From Litsea cubeba (lineage: Eukaryota > Streptophyta > Magnoliopsida > Laurales > Lauraceae), in NCBI GenBank assembly GCA_012931725.1, contig CM022949.1, forward strand, positions 8,186,636 to 8,250,635: 64,000 nt of DNA, in the 5' to 3' direction. This document shows, one piece after another, positions 10,915 through 22,999 of the stretch. Both the position numbers and the translations under genes were made by a program. A model generated the notes under the pieces. The model saw only the letters and a program-made list of their open reading frames with translations. It was not told where the DNA came from and searched no databases. How positions within the stretch are numbered: position 1 is the stretch's first letter; each line of letters starts with the position of its first letter.

Positions 10915-12133
10915 CTAAAAAGAAAAAGAAACAGCCTCAATCTTCCTCCCCATCTCCGTCATGGCTACCCCCCCCCCCCCCCCACCTCCATCATGCATGT
11001 GATCATCTCTATGGGGAGGGGAAAGGCCTCTCAGACTTATCATTAGGGATCTCATTTCAAAGAGCGAGTTTGTAGTACGAGTGGCAAAGTCCTCAAAGCG
11101 GGACTCAAAAGCCACCTGACAGGACTGGAGGGCCTGCTGACCTTGGAGGATAGCCTCGTATTGGGCATAGGACATGTAAAATGGGTCAGCATACCCCACA
11201 GGAGGGTGGATAACAGGAGGGGCTTGAGGTGTCACTGGTGGCTCAACCACCGGTGCGTCTACTCCCGGCATCATAACGGGGTTAGCGTGCTGCATATTAC
11301 GAAGAATGGCTTGGACACTTTGTGTCCAACGCACCTCACCATATACGTCTGAGCACGGGATAGACTCCTCATCAGATGGAATGGGATAGGGGACATCCGT
11401 TGGTTCTGAATGATTGAGAAATAGCAATGTGAGCAAATGAGGGAAAGGCAAAGGCCTCTTCCTCTCCGGATCTTTTTTAGACTCTTTAAAGAGCCGACAG
11501 ACTTTGCACATCTCCTGAAAAATCATCTGTTGAATAGATACCACGTAACCGGCATGGATAGCTTACAAAGTCACGAGGAAGTCCCCCCTCCTCTCATCCT
11601 TGTGATGCGTGGGAAATGCATTTACACGCACGCAGCACTTGATCTATTAGCCACAACCTCTGAGGCAAGTAACTATGACGAGTGCTCATGTAGTTATCCT
11701 TGCTAAACCAACCCCCACACATCTCACTGGTTATACTGGCCACAGTGGGGGTGTTTGGAAAATTTGGGAACCCACCCGCATCGGGGTTACAGCCGAGGGC
11801 ATGGGCAATACCCTCCTCTATCACAGAAACATCATGTCCATCAATACTGGAGGATAAGATATCCGCATATTGCCCCGTTATCTCCAAATTATGATAGAAA
11901 AGGCATGCCAAACGGGGGTACGCCGGGGGAAAAGGTCCACACAAAGCCGTCAATTCTCGCAAACGTAATTGTTGAACCGCCCAATTTATGGATGGGTCGG
12001 CTTCGAAAAATTGTAAGTCAAATGCGGTTTGCCTATCTAAGGGTCGATTGGCCCATTCCGCATTGGGTTGTTCACGGGTAGGAGTGGAGGCACTCCGTTT
12101 CTGTGGCTGCGGATTGGAGGAGCCCTCATCCAC
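10915..12133 (-). pseudogene. Extra ORF of the Athila-like element (envelope position)
   Basis: Reading leftward from ATG 12133, the product has an STPTREQP-like start and then the recognisable core DLQFFEADPSINWAVQQLRL, followed by GPFPPAYPRLACLFYHNL. From memory this resembles a protein found after integrase in Athila-type elements and annotated as a putative plant transposon protein domain; its role is unknown. A stop at 11594 and a frame change near 11560 separate it from a second part (11544-10915), which is proline-rich and ends in a glycine run encoded by the C tract at about 10969-10982. No convincing signal peptide or membrane segment was seen, so calling it an envelope would be unsupported. 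Confidence 0.6.
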
Positions 12134-12724
12134 TGGGGCCTTTGACTTACTTTTCCCCCTTCGAAACTTCTTTTTTTTTTAAAAAAATTAAGATGATAAG
12201 TAAGAAAGAAAAACAAATCTAAAACAACTTATGACAAGTGCCAAATAGAATAAAAAGAACAGGAAAGAAATACAATGAAAAATAAAGTTACCAATAAAAT
12301 GCTCGTCGGAGCTCCGGTGAGGTCGCCGGAGAAGATGACCGGAAAAGTTGGCCGTAGACAAACGGGCACTGCCGAAGCGAAGAGGAGTTCGTGGGGAAGA
12401 GAACCCAAGAGCTGCAAATGGTTGGAGAGCTTCGAGCTCTGGTAGATCTAACTGGAAAGCATGGATTGCACCGACAAGAATGTAGGCTCCGGTAGCACTT
12501 GTCCGAGGGAAGAAGGAGATAAAATGGAAGAGGGGAAAGAGAGGAATGCAATGGAGGTGGAGAAAATAGGAGGAGGAAAGTGGTGTTTGTGTATGTGATG
12601 ATAAGGTTGAGTGTGTGAAAGGAAGGAAGAAAGAGTTTTAGGAGAGAAAGAGATGAGTGAATAGGAGAGAAGAATGGCTGCTCTAGCCCTTTTAGTCGCT
12701 GTCCCACGAGATTGCCCCTTTTTT

Positions 12725-12935
12725 TTTTTAAATTTCCAGCATCCAGACGCCCAAATCTAGCGTCCGGATGCCCAGAGACTGAGACCAGTCTGATGAAGAA
12801 AAAAAATTACAACTTATCGGGCGTCCAGACGCCCGGTCCCGACGTCCGAATGCCCGGAGACCGAGAGCACTCCCTTATTTCGAAATTCCGGCGTCCAGAC
12901 GCCCAAATCCGGTGTCCGGACGCCTGGAAGGTGTT
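12725..12935 (-). repeat. Cluster of GCGTCCGGACGC-type palindromic motifs
   Basis: Several near-palindromes occur here: GCATCCAGACGC, GCGTCCGGATGC, GGGCGTCCAGACGCCC, ACGTCCGAATGC, GGCGTCCAGACGCC and GTGTCCGGACGC. The same motif appears twice in each LTR. The cluster lies between integrase and the extra ORF. Its function is unknown. Confidence 0.7.
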
Positions 12936-13064
12936 TTTTTTTTTTAGGGGAGGAGGACCTGACCACCTAAAGGTACCCCCTTCCCAAAATGGATGACTCA
13001 AAATGGACTCAATTACGACGACAAAAAGCACTAAAAGACGACGACACCTAAGATACGACACTAA

Positions 13065-14278
13065 CTACACTCGGGTTTCCTCCCGCAAGAGCTTGGTTTT
13101 ACGTCGCCAGCCAGATGTCGAGTACCTTCGGTCCATTAGATAGGACGGGTCCATCAGAGTGACGGACTCCACTACTTCACCTGCAATAATACCCTCTACA
13201 TAGGGTTTCAATCGTTGACCATTTACTTTAAGAAAACCCCCAGGGTGGGGTTGCGAATTTCGACCCCACGATGATAAAAAACCTTGATCACCACATACGG
13301 TCCATCCCATCTTGACCGTAATTTACCCGGAAAGAGTCGCAACTTAGAATTGAAAAGCCATACCTTTTGATTCGATTCAAAGGACTTTCGCAAAATATGT
13401 TTGTCATGAAAAGCTTTAGTCTGAGCCTTGTAAATTTTGGAACTAATGTAGGCTTCATTCTAAATCTCTTCTAACTCATTGAGTTGGAGTTTCCGAGTTG
13501 AACTGGCAGCGGCCATATCAAAATTGAATTGTTTGATGGCCCACATGGCGCGGTGTTCGAGTTCAACTGGCAAGTGGCATGCCTTGTCAAACACTAATCG
13601 GTAGGGGGACATACCAATTGGAGTCTTGTAAGCAATACGGTTGTCCCATAAAGCATCATTTAACCGTAAAGACCAATCTTTGCAGTCGGGCTTCACCGTT
13701 TTTTCCAGAATACGCTTCCCCTCCCTATTGGACACTTCGACTTGGCCGCTGGTTTGAGGATGATAAGGTGTAGCTACCTTGTGTGTGATGGAGTACTTCT
13801 TTACCAGCGCCTCGAAGTGTTTATTCACGAAGTGGGTGCCCTCATCACTTATTATTGCCCGTGGACAGCCAAAACAACTGAAAATGTTGCTTTGCAGGAA
13901 TTTGACAACAACTTTGTGGTAATTAGTCTTAGTGGCTGCCGCTTCCACCCACTTGGACACGTAATCAACCGCCACAAGAATGTGTTGAAAACCAAAAGAC
14001 GGCGGAAACGGTCCCATGAAATCGATGCCCCACACATCAAAAATCTCTACGATCAAAATGGATTGTAGAGGCATCATGTCCCTCCTAGACATGTTCCTTG
14101 TTTACTGACAGCGCAAACAAGTCTTGCAGAACTGATGAGCATCTTGAAAAAGAGTCGGCCAATAGAAGCCACTCTACAAAACATTCACAGCAGTCTTCTT
14201 CCCACTGAAATGCCCTCCACACTAAAGATAGTGACAGAATGTAAGTATACTTCAGTATTCACTCTCGGGCACACATCG
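13065..14278 (-). pseudogene. Athila-like integrase, C-terminal part
   Basis: Integrase inserts element DNA into the host genome. Reading leftward from 14278, a degenerate HHCC zinc region with in-frame stops is followed by the catalytic core: first Asp in WGIDFMGPF, second in IISDEGTHF, and the Glu within GQVEVSNREGKRILE. The D,D-35-E spacing is plausible. A stop (TAG) at about 13460, after LNELEEI, interrupts the C-terminal domain. That domain continues as NEAYI...KVWLFNSKLRLFPGKLRSRWDGPY and ends near 13065. The domain's upstream part lies beyond the nested solo LTR (20165 upward). Dead. Confidence 0.9.
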
Positions 14279-14554
14279 TGTTACACCCCGACCCAAGTTA
14301 AACTTGTTTAGTACTAATTAATAATATTTTGACTAAATTAATTACACTTGATGATTTGTGTGTATTAAATATTGTGGACCTTCATGAGCATTTCATCGAA
14401 CACCTTCCCTTCATCATTATCCATAATGGGACCCAACTCATTAGGTCCAACTCAACCCATTTGCAAACCCAAGCCCATTCCTACCTAAGAACCCCCTTAT
14501 CCAAATTATGTCCAATGGGTGGACTTTTGTGCACAATGCACAACCTTATCCCTT

Positions 14555-14560
14555 TATAAG
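14555..14560 (+). promoter_or_regulatory. Probable TATA box of the solo LTR
   Basis: TATAAG within CCTTTATAAGC, followed by a pyrimidine-rich stretch. It lies about 275 bp inside the LTR, where a U3/R boundary is expected for plus-strand transcription. Confidence 0.45.
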
Positions 14561-15264
14561 CAAACCAACCCCTTTCTTTTCCTTTCATTTCCTTCTTTCT
14601 ACTCTTCTCCTTCTTCTCTCCTTACTTTCTTCACTTCCCTCCTTCTCCAATCATCTAGGAGGGTATGGCATGGACTTTTGGGAGTAAAGCTTGGAGCCTC
14701 TTCATCTTTCTCATTTCCTTTTTACTCTTGTGGACAAGGAACCATCTCCATTATTTCCTCTTTCCTTCCAAATTCGGAATTATCATCAAGAGGTAAGTAA
14801 CAAACCTCTTATTTCATGATTTTGAGTTGTATTTGAGTCAAGAAGACTCCTAATTACACATGTATTGCATTCTCATCATTTTCCCATGGATTCTCTTTGA
14901 TTAGGGTTTAGTAAATTGGGGGTTTTTGAGCTCTTTATATCAAGAGGTGAAGAGAGGGCTTAAGAAAGCTTAAAAAGCTTGGATTTGGAATCCTCTTCAT
15001 TTCTCCATCTCTCCCTTGCATCCTTATGACAAGGAACTCTCTCCACCTTCCCTTATTTCCTTCCAAATTCGGAATAGTGTCCAATAGGTAAGCTACAACC
15101 CTTTTTAGTTTACTAGCAAAACCCCATGCATAACCACGAAACCACCAAATGCACAAATTGATATGAATTATTTTTAATAAATTTATTAATTAGTAAACTT
15201 GTGAGTCCTTTTTTTTGTTGCTAATTTGATCTTTATGTTTTTTTTCCAAATGTTTTATTATTTA

Positions 15265-17475
15265 GGTGAGGCATGAATTGATTAAGAAATATCAAATGAT
15301 CATAGACTTAACAAATTGACATAATATATTTAAGTGGGACCAAGATGAATGGGGTCCATCATCTCTATTCTAACCGTTCATAAAATCATATGATGTGGGC
15401 TGGAACCCATCAATTGATTGATAAAGATCAAATGATCAAATGATCATAGACCTCTCAAATTGACCAAATCTAACCTATTTAAGTGGGACCTCCAAGGTGA
15501 ATGGGGTCTACCATCTATATTCTAACCGTCTATAAAACCATATTATGCGGGATGAGACCCATGAATTGATTTAAAAAGATCAAAGGATCAAATGATCGTA
15601 GACCTAACAAATTGACCTAATATATTTAAGTGGGACCCAGATGAATGAGGTCCATCATCTTTATTCTAACCGTCCATAAAATCAAATGATGCGGGCCGGG
15701 ACCCATTAATTGATTGATAAAGATCAAATGATCATAGACCTCTCAAATTGACCAAACCTAACCTATTTAAGTGGGACCCCCAAGATGAATGGGTCCACCA
15801 TCTATATTCTAACCGTCCATAAAACCATATGATGCGGGCTGGGACCCATGAATTGCTTGATAAAGATCAAATGATCAAATGATCATAGACCTCACAAATT
15901 GACCAAACCTAACCTATTTAAGTGGAATCCCCCAGATGAATGGGGTCCACCATCTCTATTCTAACCGTCCATAAAATCATATTATGCGGGATGGGACCCA
16001 TGAATTGATTAAGAAAGATCAAAGGATCAAATGATCGTAGACCTAACAAATTGACCAAATATTTTTAAGTTGGACCCAAATGAATGGGGTCCACCATCTT
16101 TATTCTAACCGTCTATAAAATCAAATGATGTGGGCCGGGACCCATGAATTTATTGATAAAGATCAAATGATCATAGACCTCTCAAATTGACCAAACCTAA
16201 CCTATTTAAGTGGGACCCCCAAGATGAATGGGGTCCACCATCTATATTCTAACCATCCATGAAACAATATGATGCGGGCTGGACCCATGAATTGCTTGAT
16301 AAAGATCAAATGATCAAATGATCATAGACCTCACAAATTGACCAAACCTAACATATTTAAGTGGACCCCCCCAGACGAATGGGGTCCACCATCTCTATTC
16401 TAACCGTTCATAAAACCATATTATGCGGGATGGGACCCATGAATTGATTTAAAAAGATCAAAGGATCAAATGATCGTAGACCTAATAAATTGACCAAATA
16501 ATTTTAAGTGAGACCCAGATGAATGGGGTCCATCATCTTTATTCTAACCATCCATAAAATCAAATGATGCGGGCCGGGACCCATGAATTGTTTGAATAAG
16601 ATCAAATGATCAAATAATCATAGACTTCTCAAATTGACCAAACCTAACCTATTTAAGTGGGACCCCCAAGATGAATGGGGTCCACCATCTATATTATAAC
16701 CGTCCATGAAATAATATGATGCGGGCTGGGACCCATGAATTGATTAAGAAAGATCAAATGATCAAATGATTGTAGACCTAACAAATTGACCAAACCTAAC
16801 CTATTTAAGTGGAACCCCCCAGATGAATGGGGTCCACCATTTCTATTCTAACCGTCCATAAAATCATATTATGCGGGATGGGACCCATGAATTGATTTTA
16901 AAAGATCAAAGGATCAAATGATCGTAGACCTAACAAATTGACCAAATATTTTTAAGTGGGACCCAGATGAATGGGGTCCATCATCTTTATTCTAACCGTC
17001 CATAAAATCAAATGATACGGGCCGGGACCCATGAATTGATTGATAAAGATCAAATGATCAAATGATCATAGACCTCTCAAATTTTAAGTTGGACCCCCAA
17101 GATGAATGGGGTCCACCATCTATATTCTAACCGTCCATGAAACAATATGATGCGGGCTGGGACCCATGAATTGCTTGATAAAGATCAAAGGATCAAATGA
17201 TCATAGACCTCACAAATTGACCAAACCTAACCTATTTAAGTGGAACCCCCCAGATGAATGGGGTCCACCATCTCTATTCTAACCGTCCATAAAACCATAT
17301 TATGCGGGATGGGACCCATGAATTGATTTAAAAAGATCAAATGATCAAATGATCGTAGACCTAACAAATTGATCAAATATGTTTAAGTGATACCTAGATG
17401 AATGGGGTCCACCATCTCTATTCTAACCGTCCATAAAATCATATGATGCGGGCCGGGACCCATGAATTGATTGAT
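15265..17475 (+). repeat. Trimeric higher-order tandem repeat array in the solo LTR
   Basis: About 15 monomers of roughly 140-150 bp. They can be aligned on a block near GCGGG..GGGACCCATGAATTG at about 15398, 15547, 15693, 15834, 15987, 16131, 16274, 16424, 16569, 16721, 16873, 17018, 17153, 17305 and 17446. Three monomer types, told apart by GCTGG, GATGG and GCCGG at this block, alternate in fixed order. That gives five higher-order units of about 432-447 bp. Each monomer contains ATGAATGGGGTCCACCATCT and GATCAAATGATCA motifs. No coding potential. Such arrays arise by unequal crossing-over or slippage. Confidence 0.88.
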
Positions 17476-18345
17476 ATAAATGTAGCACATATGGTGTGTT
17501 GGCTTATTTAGGGATCTCATGGAGAGATTTTAGGCTTTTGAGTGGAAGATGATTCTTCATGGAGAGATTTTAGGTCTTTTGAGTGTGTAATAGATATAGA
17601 GATTTTAAGGATAAGGGCAACTCCGGAAATGGCATTGCAAAAAGTTTGAGGTTGCGCCAGGTGTCTTTATGTGAGGATGAGTACATCCCTTTAGTAATAT
17701 AGATGATTTGGGTTCCATTAGAGTCAAATAGACTCATACACCCACATGCATTGCATTCTCATCTCTTTTCATGGATTTCTTTTGACTAGGGTTTATATTT
17801 TGGGGGTTTTTGGTCTCTTGAACTAATTAGAGTGTGGAGAAAGCTTAGAAGCTTGGAAAGCTTGGATTTGAGGCAAGTATAAGCACTAATTGAGATTACA
17901 TAGTGCTTAATTCCTTGATTGGATTATTAAATTTTATTATTCCCTCTTTATGGTGATTAGCCTCTTTGATTATAATTTGAGAATGATTATAGTATGGGTT
18001 GATTGCCTTGGGTGTTAGTAGTCTTAATTTTTAAAAGGTAAAGAGAAGATTAAATTGATGGTGAAGAAGTGTGTTAAAATAAACACAAAATTTACATGTG
18101 TACCAATTTGCTACACATGAGTGGTGAATGGATTAAACTATGTACATTTATACCTTTAAAAACATGTGTAGATTTTTGTATTGAAAACATGTGAAAGTTG
18201 TATAAGAAATAAGTGCCAGGTACTTGTGGAATTGTGTATATATGTAGTACAAGTGGGGGCTTTAATGATAAAATTCATGTGGAGTAGTGTATGAATTGGA
18301 AACAAAGAAAAATGAGGAAACGGAGGAGTGGTCACAGAATGTGAC

Positions 18346-18388
18346 CTCGCTATAGCGAGACCACCTTCTGTGAGCTCGCTATAGCGAG
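18346..18388. repeat. Paired perfect 14-bp palindromes
   Basis: CTCGCTATAGCGAG occurs at 18346-18359 and again at 18375-18388, 29 bp apart start to start, in the U5-side half of the solo LTR. Both copies are perfect self-complementary sequences. Possible protein-binding site or cruciform; function unknown. Confidence 0.8.
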
Positions 18389-20164
18389 AAGGGGTTCTGC
18401 CTGGGCCCCGGGGTTTTGACCAAAACTACTTCTTAGGCCACTAAAAGTTGATGAATACCCTTATTTTATGTATTTACTAAACCAATTAGGATTTTGAACT
18501 CCGAAGTACTTGTGGGACCCTAGAAAATGGCACCTTTAATGAAATTAACGGACCAATGGTAATGAATCTGAAACCATTATTTGGGCTTTCCGACCCGATT
18601 GGCCCATACTAGAGGAGTGTGATTGTACTCTTACTCTATGATGACCCTTCATAATTCTCCCTAATGAGAAATATGGTGTAACCCTAAACTAATAGGTGAT
18701 GAAAAATTTAAAATGACTTATATGACTCTAGAATGGAACCCTTAACCATTTCATTTGACTAATGAAAATTACATTTTTATGAAGGTTTAATTTAAATTAA
18801 ATCTCTCATAAGTTTTATGCATTTAGTAGTCTAATTATTAAGCATGAAGATTAATTTAGAGGCTCAACGTATTTTTATAATAAGTGACACCAAGTAAGTA
18901 GTAATACGTTGACTCTCTAAATCTATCTTGTATCGGATAGTAATAGTCTTTATGAATAATTAAATTGGGTAATAAATGTTTTGATTTTCTTTAAATAAAT
19001 TGCATTGTACCTTTAAATCGGAATGTCATCATTATCAATTTTAATTGATATAGTTGTCACATTATTTACATTATTTGATTCAATCATTTACTTCCAATTC
19101 GTTATCCAATTGTCATATAAGTATTTGATATTTGATGAAAGATTTAAATTGAGTAAGTACTCAATCATTGAGATTATTATTTGATTTGATTTGTGAACGA
19201 GTACATAAAGATACTCAGATTTGATTTGTTATTGATTTGATTTTTATCGGCACTACTTAGCTTCGACCTTGTGATGCCCGACGGGGATTAAACTTGGTTT
19301 AGTTATAGAGACTACTGCAGTATGTCATCTGGAGTAACCGGAACTCTGGAACCCGGGTAGCCAGTTAGCCTTTGGCCGGGCCGCTGGTGACATCCCAACT
19401 AGATTTGCTCTCATTGAGAGAATGAGCTCACGTAGATGCCATATTTGTATATATATATATATTATTGATTTGAACTTCGAACCATGGATATGTTATTGAT
19501 TTGATTTCGAAATCATGGATTTATCATTTATTGAACGAACATTTGCTTAATTCTTTATATTGATATTTATCATTCAATTGTCAACTATTTCATTTTGAAA
19601 ACATTATGTATATTCCTTTTATTGCCTATACTTGCCAAATCATCGTATTTGAGGTACTACTCTTGGTGTCACAGGGATCCGGGACATCGAAGAGATCAAT
19701 TAGTAACCAAACAGAATTAAAGATTGATGGGTAAGTTCTTCGGTTAGATATGACAGCCGGAGTACGTTTCGAATAGTAATCTTGAGTTAAGTCTAAGTAT
19801 TTTATAATTCACTTAGCTTAAGGCAATGCCGGAATTGTAGATTTGCATTGTATTAGGATTATGTTCAATTGAGATAAACATCTAGTTGATAATCATTAGA
19901 GTACTTATGTACTTAACATTTATGAGATTTAAATTATTAGCTTTGTTAATGATAAATTGTAACATAATGGAATAGTCAATGGACTGCTCATGGCTTTGAT
20001 ATTAAATGTTATATATGCTTCCGCAATTAAATGTTGATTGAATGTGAAATTTTCTCCTTCGTGGATTCGAATTTGGTCCGGAACAAGTGCGAGTTCACGG
20101 GAGTACGCGTGTCACACCTTGGGAACCACCCTAATCAAGGGATTCTTGGGTCCGGGATGTGACA

Positions 20165-21350
20165 CATCGCCTGATCACTTGGTCTGGACAAAACTTGAAA
20201 AGTTCGGGATCCTCCCAAAAATACATCTTTACTTGGGAGAAGAAATTATCCTTGTCCTGCTTGGACCAATTTGAAGGAATCTCCCCCACTGCTAAATAAT
20301 TCACAATATGAGCATACCAGGGGGGGTGAGTTCGGGACACCGTAAACAACTGCTCATCGGGAAATGAGTCATGCAAAGGTAAGGTGTCCTCCATAGTCTC
20401 TACCAAGATACGGGAAAGGTGGTCAGCGGCACAGTTTTCGGAACCTTTTTTATCCGAAATCCCAAAGTTGAATTCTTGATGTAATAAACTCCACCTAATC
20501 AATCGTGGCTTAGTGTCCTTTTTCGACAATAAATACCGCAACGCAGCATGGTCTGTGAACACCACGACCTTCGATCCTAATAAATAAGATCAAAATTTAT
20601 CCAATGCAAAAACAACTGCTAACAATTCCTTCTCCGTCGTGGTGTAATTCAGTTGGGCATCAGAGAGGGTTTTGCTAGCATAATAAATGACATGCGGAAC
20701 CTTGTTCACCCGTTGGCCCAAGACTACACCGACAGCATAGTCGGAAGCATCGCACATAATCTCAAATGGATGGGCCCAATTGGGTGACTGAATGATAGGG
20801 GCGGTGGACAGGGCTTCACGAAGCTTCTCAAAAGCTTGCAGGCATGCCTCATTAAAGACAAAAGGGGCCTCCTTGATGAGAAATGCACACAAGGGTCGAG
20901 AAATCTTACTAAAGTATTTAATAAATCGGCGGTAAAACCCAACGTGTCTTAAAGAAGGATCGGACTTGCCTAACTGACGAGGGAGGTGGAAGTTTGGAAA
21001 TAAGTTCAACCTTGGCCTTAGCCACCTCAATGCCCCTCACAGAAATGACATGCCCCAATACGATGCCCTCACGCACCATGAAATGACTTTTCTCCCAACT
21101 CAAGACCAAGTTTGTCACCATACAACGTTTTATCACCTTTGCCAAATTATGGAGACATTCATCAAATGAAGGTCCGAAAATAGAGAAATCATCCATAAAC
21201 ACCTCTAAGAATTTCTCCACCATGTCGGAGAAAATGGACATCATACACCGTTGAAAAGTTGTGGGTGCATTACAAAGTCCGAATGGCATCCGCTGGTAAG
21301 CGAAAGTACCAAAAGGACAAGTAAAAGTTGTTTTCTCCTGGTCATCAAGC
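20165..21350 (-). pseudogene. Athila-like RT 3' part, RNase H and start of integrase
   Basis: Reading leftward: MPFGLCNAPTTFQRCM and the RT catalytic VFMDDFSIFG (about 21190-21289), then GHVISVRGIEVAKAKV. After a frameshift near 20940 come VGFYRRFIKYFSKISRPL and RNase H (FEIMCDASDYAVGVVLGQR, and YYASKTLSDAQLNYTTTEKE). After a stop at about 20588 comes VFTDHAALRYLLSKKDTKPRLIRW. The integrase zinc region then begins and is cut by the solo LTR at 20165. RNase H degrades the RNA strand during replication. The stops make it inactive. Confidence 0.9.
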
Positions 21351-22306
21351 TAGACGGCCACTTGGTTATATCCCGAATAACCATCCAGGAAACAGTAAAA
21401 ACTATGGCCAGCTAACCTTTCTAAGATTTGGTCAATGAATGGTAGAGGAAAATGGTCCTTCCGGGTCATAGAATTCAACTTATGATAATCAATGCATACG
21501 CACCACCCAATAGTGGTGCGTGTGGGAATCAGCTCCCCTTTCTCATTTTCCACAACCGTGATGCTAGACTTCTTTGGCACCACCTGGGTAGGGCTCACCC
21601 ACTTACTGTCAGGAATTGGGTATATAATACCCGCATCAAGAAGTTTCAATACTTTTTTCATGACCACCTCTTTCATGTTAGGATTTAAACGACGTTGCAT
21701 TTCACGTGACGGTTTTGTGTCATCTTCGCAATGAATGCAGTGCATGCAGATGGAGGGGTCAATGCCTTTCAAATCGGCAACAGACTAGCCGATTGCACTT
21801 TTGTGCTCCTGTAACACATCCAGGAGCTGACCTTCCTGATCATTAGACAGATCAGAAGCAATGATGATTGGCAATGTATCCTTTGGTCCAAGATAAACAT
21901 ACTTGAGTGTAGCTGGAAGTTGTTTCAACTCAAGTTTGGGGGGCACCTCAATCGAGGGAGGAGCGGGTGCTTTAGAGAGTGGAGGCAAGTGTTCGAACTT
22001 CACCCTCCATGGGGGAAAGTCCAGCATAGCTACCTCATCCAAAAGGGCATTGACTTCGGTAATAGAATGGTCAACATCATACTCATCATAGCTGAAATGA
22101 GATAAGCAAGCATGCAAAGGATCCACAGTCAAAATATAAGGGAGAGCTTCTTCCACTAGCTCATTGACAACATCGATTGCAAAGCAGCCGTCCTTGTCGG
22201 GGGGTTGATGAGAGGTCTTAAAAGCATTCAACCTCACTTTAAGATTACCAAAAAAAACATCCATAACTCCAGTACAACAATTAATTGTTGCATTGGCTGT
22301 GGCCAA
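21351..22306 (-). pseudogene. Athila-like reverse transcriptase N-terminal half and linker
   Basis: The translation contains LNPNMKEVVMKKVLKLLDAG, IYPIPDSKWVSPTQVVPKK, RTTIGWCVCIDYHKLN and FYCFLDGYSGYNQV, the fingers/palm motifs including the first catalytic Asp. A TAG stop near 21350 follows QVAV. A stop near 21785 separates this from the upstream linker (22306-21785), which contains DLSNDQEGQLLDVLQEHKSAIG, a typical Gypsy lead-in to RT. Confidence 0.88.
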
Positions 22307-22312
22307 AAATGG

Positions 22313-22960
22313 TCAGCCAAGTATGACCGGGGTTTGTTTCCGCATGTTTTGAACCGGTTCAGTGTCAAGGACAATGAAATCTGCAGGAAAAAGAAATTTG
22401 TCCACCTTGACAAGAACATCCTCAATTATACCCCGGGGCACCCTGACGGATCTGTCAGCAAGTTGCAAGGTGACCGTAGTGGACTTCAATTCTCCCAACC
22501 CAATTTGTTCATACAGTGAGTAAAGTAAAAGATTGACACTAGCTCCAAGATCTAACAAAGCATGATCAATAGTGTGACTCCCAATCGTACAAGTAACGGT
22601 GGGAGTGCCAGGATCTTTTAGTTTGGGAGGAGTGTCATGCTGAATTAATGAACTCACTTGCTCGGTGAACAAGACCTTTTTGGACACATTGGATTTGGAT
22701 TTGCGCTTCTGTGTGCACAAGTCTTTCAGAAATTTCGCATATGAAGGCACTTGCTTAATAGCATCCAGCAAAGGTAGGTTAATTTTGACTTGCTTGAACA
22801 CATCTTTTATTTCATCCATGGTGGCTCCCTTTTTACTGAAAGGAGAGGGTGTGTCTAGATAAGTGGGAAAAGGAGCTTTTGGCACATATGGTGGTGCCTC
22901 AGCCGGAATAGATGAAGAAGTAGGAGGGCTGACCTCTTTTTCCTTGGGACTCTTTTCCAC
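22313..22960 (-). pseudogene. Athila-like aspartic protease
   Basis: This region would cleave the polyprotein. The active-site motif reads LLDLGASVNLL (the family has DSGA or DLGA), preceded by TCTIGSHTIDHA and followed by LQLADRSVRVPRG and FPADFIVLD, the typical Gypsy protease order. The open frame covers 215 codons and runs into the linker upstream of RT. Confidence 0.88.
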
Positions 22961-22999
22961 CCTAGAGCCTTTGGGGTTTGGGGCGGACTATCTAATCTC

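Larger units (their letters stand above)
14279..20164 (+). mobile_element. Large solo LTR (5.9 kb) nested in the Athila-like integrase
   Basis: The segment starts TGTTACACCCCGACCCAAG and ends with CTTGGGTCCGGGATGTGACA, so its ends are mutually inverted and TG...CA. It is flanked by a perfect 5-bp duplication, catcg (14274-14278 and 20165-20169), that interrupts the host integrase. I see no gag or pol coding, no PBS/PPT pair and no second LTR. A solo LTR left by LTR-LTR recombination is therefore the simplest reading; a large non-autonomous derivative is the alternative. TATAAG at 14555 suggests plus orientation. Terminal motifs resemble Tekay/Del-type chromovirus LTRs (from memory). It contains a higher-order tandem array (15265-17475) and two palindromes. 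Confidence 0.75.

Noticed and set aside
10681..10983. Poly-C runs as a structured feature (i-motif or similar)
   Set aside because: Homopolymers in a decayed retroelement are more likely slippage or assembly length errors.
10915..12133. True retroviral envelope gene
   Set aside because: No convincing signal peptide, membrane anchor or fusion motif is visible; only position suggests it.
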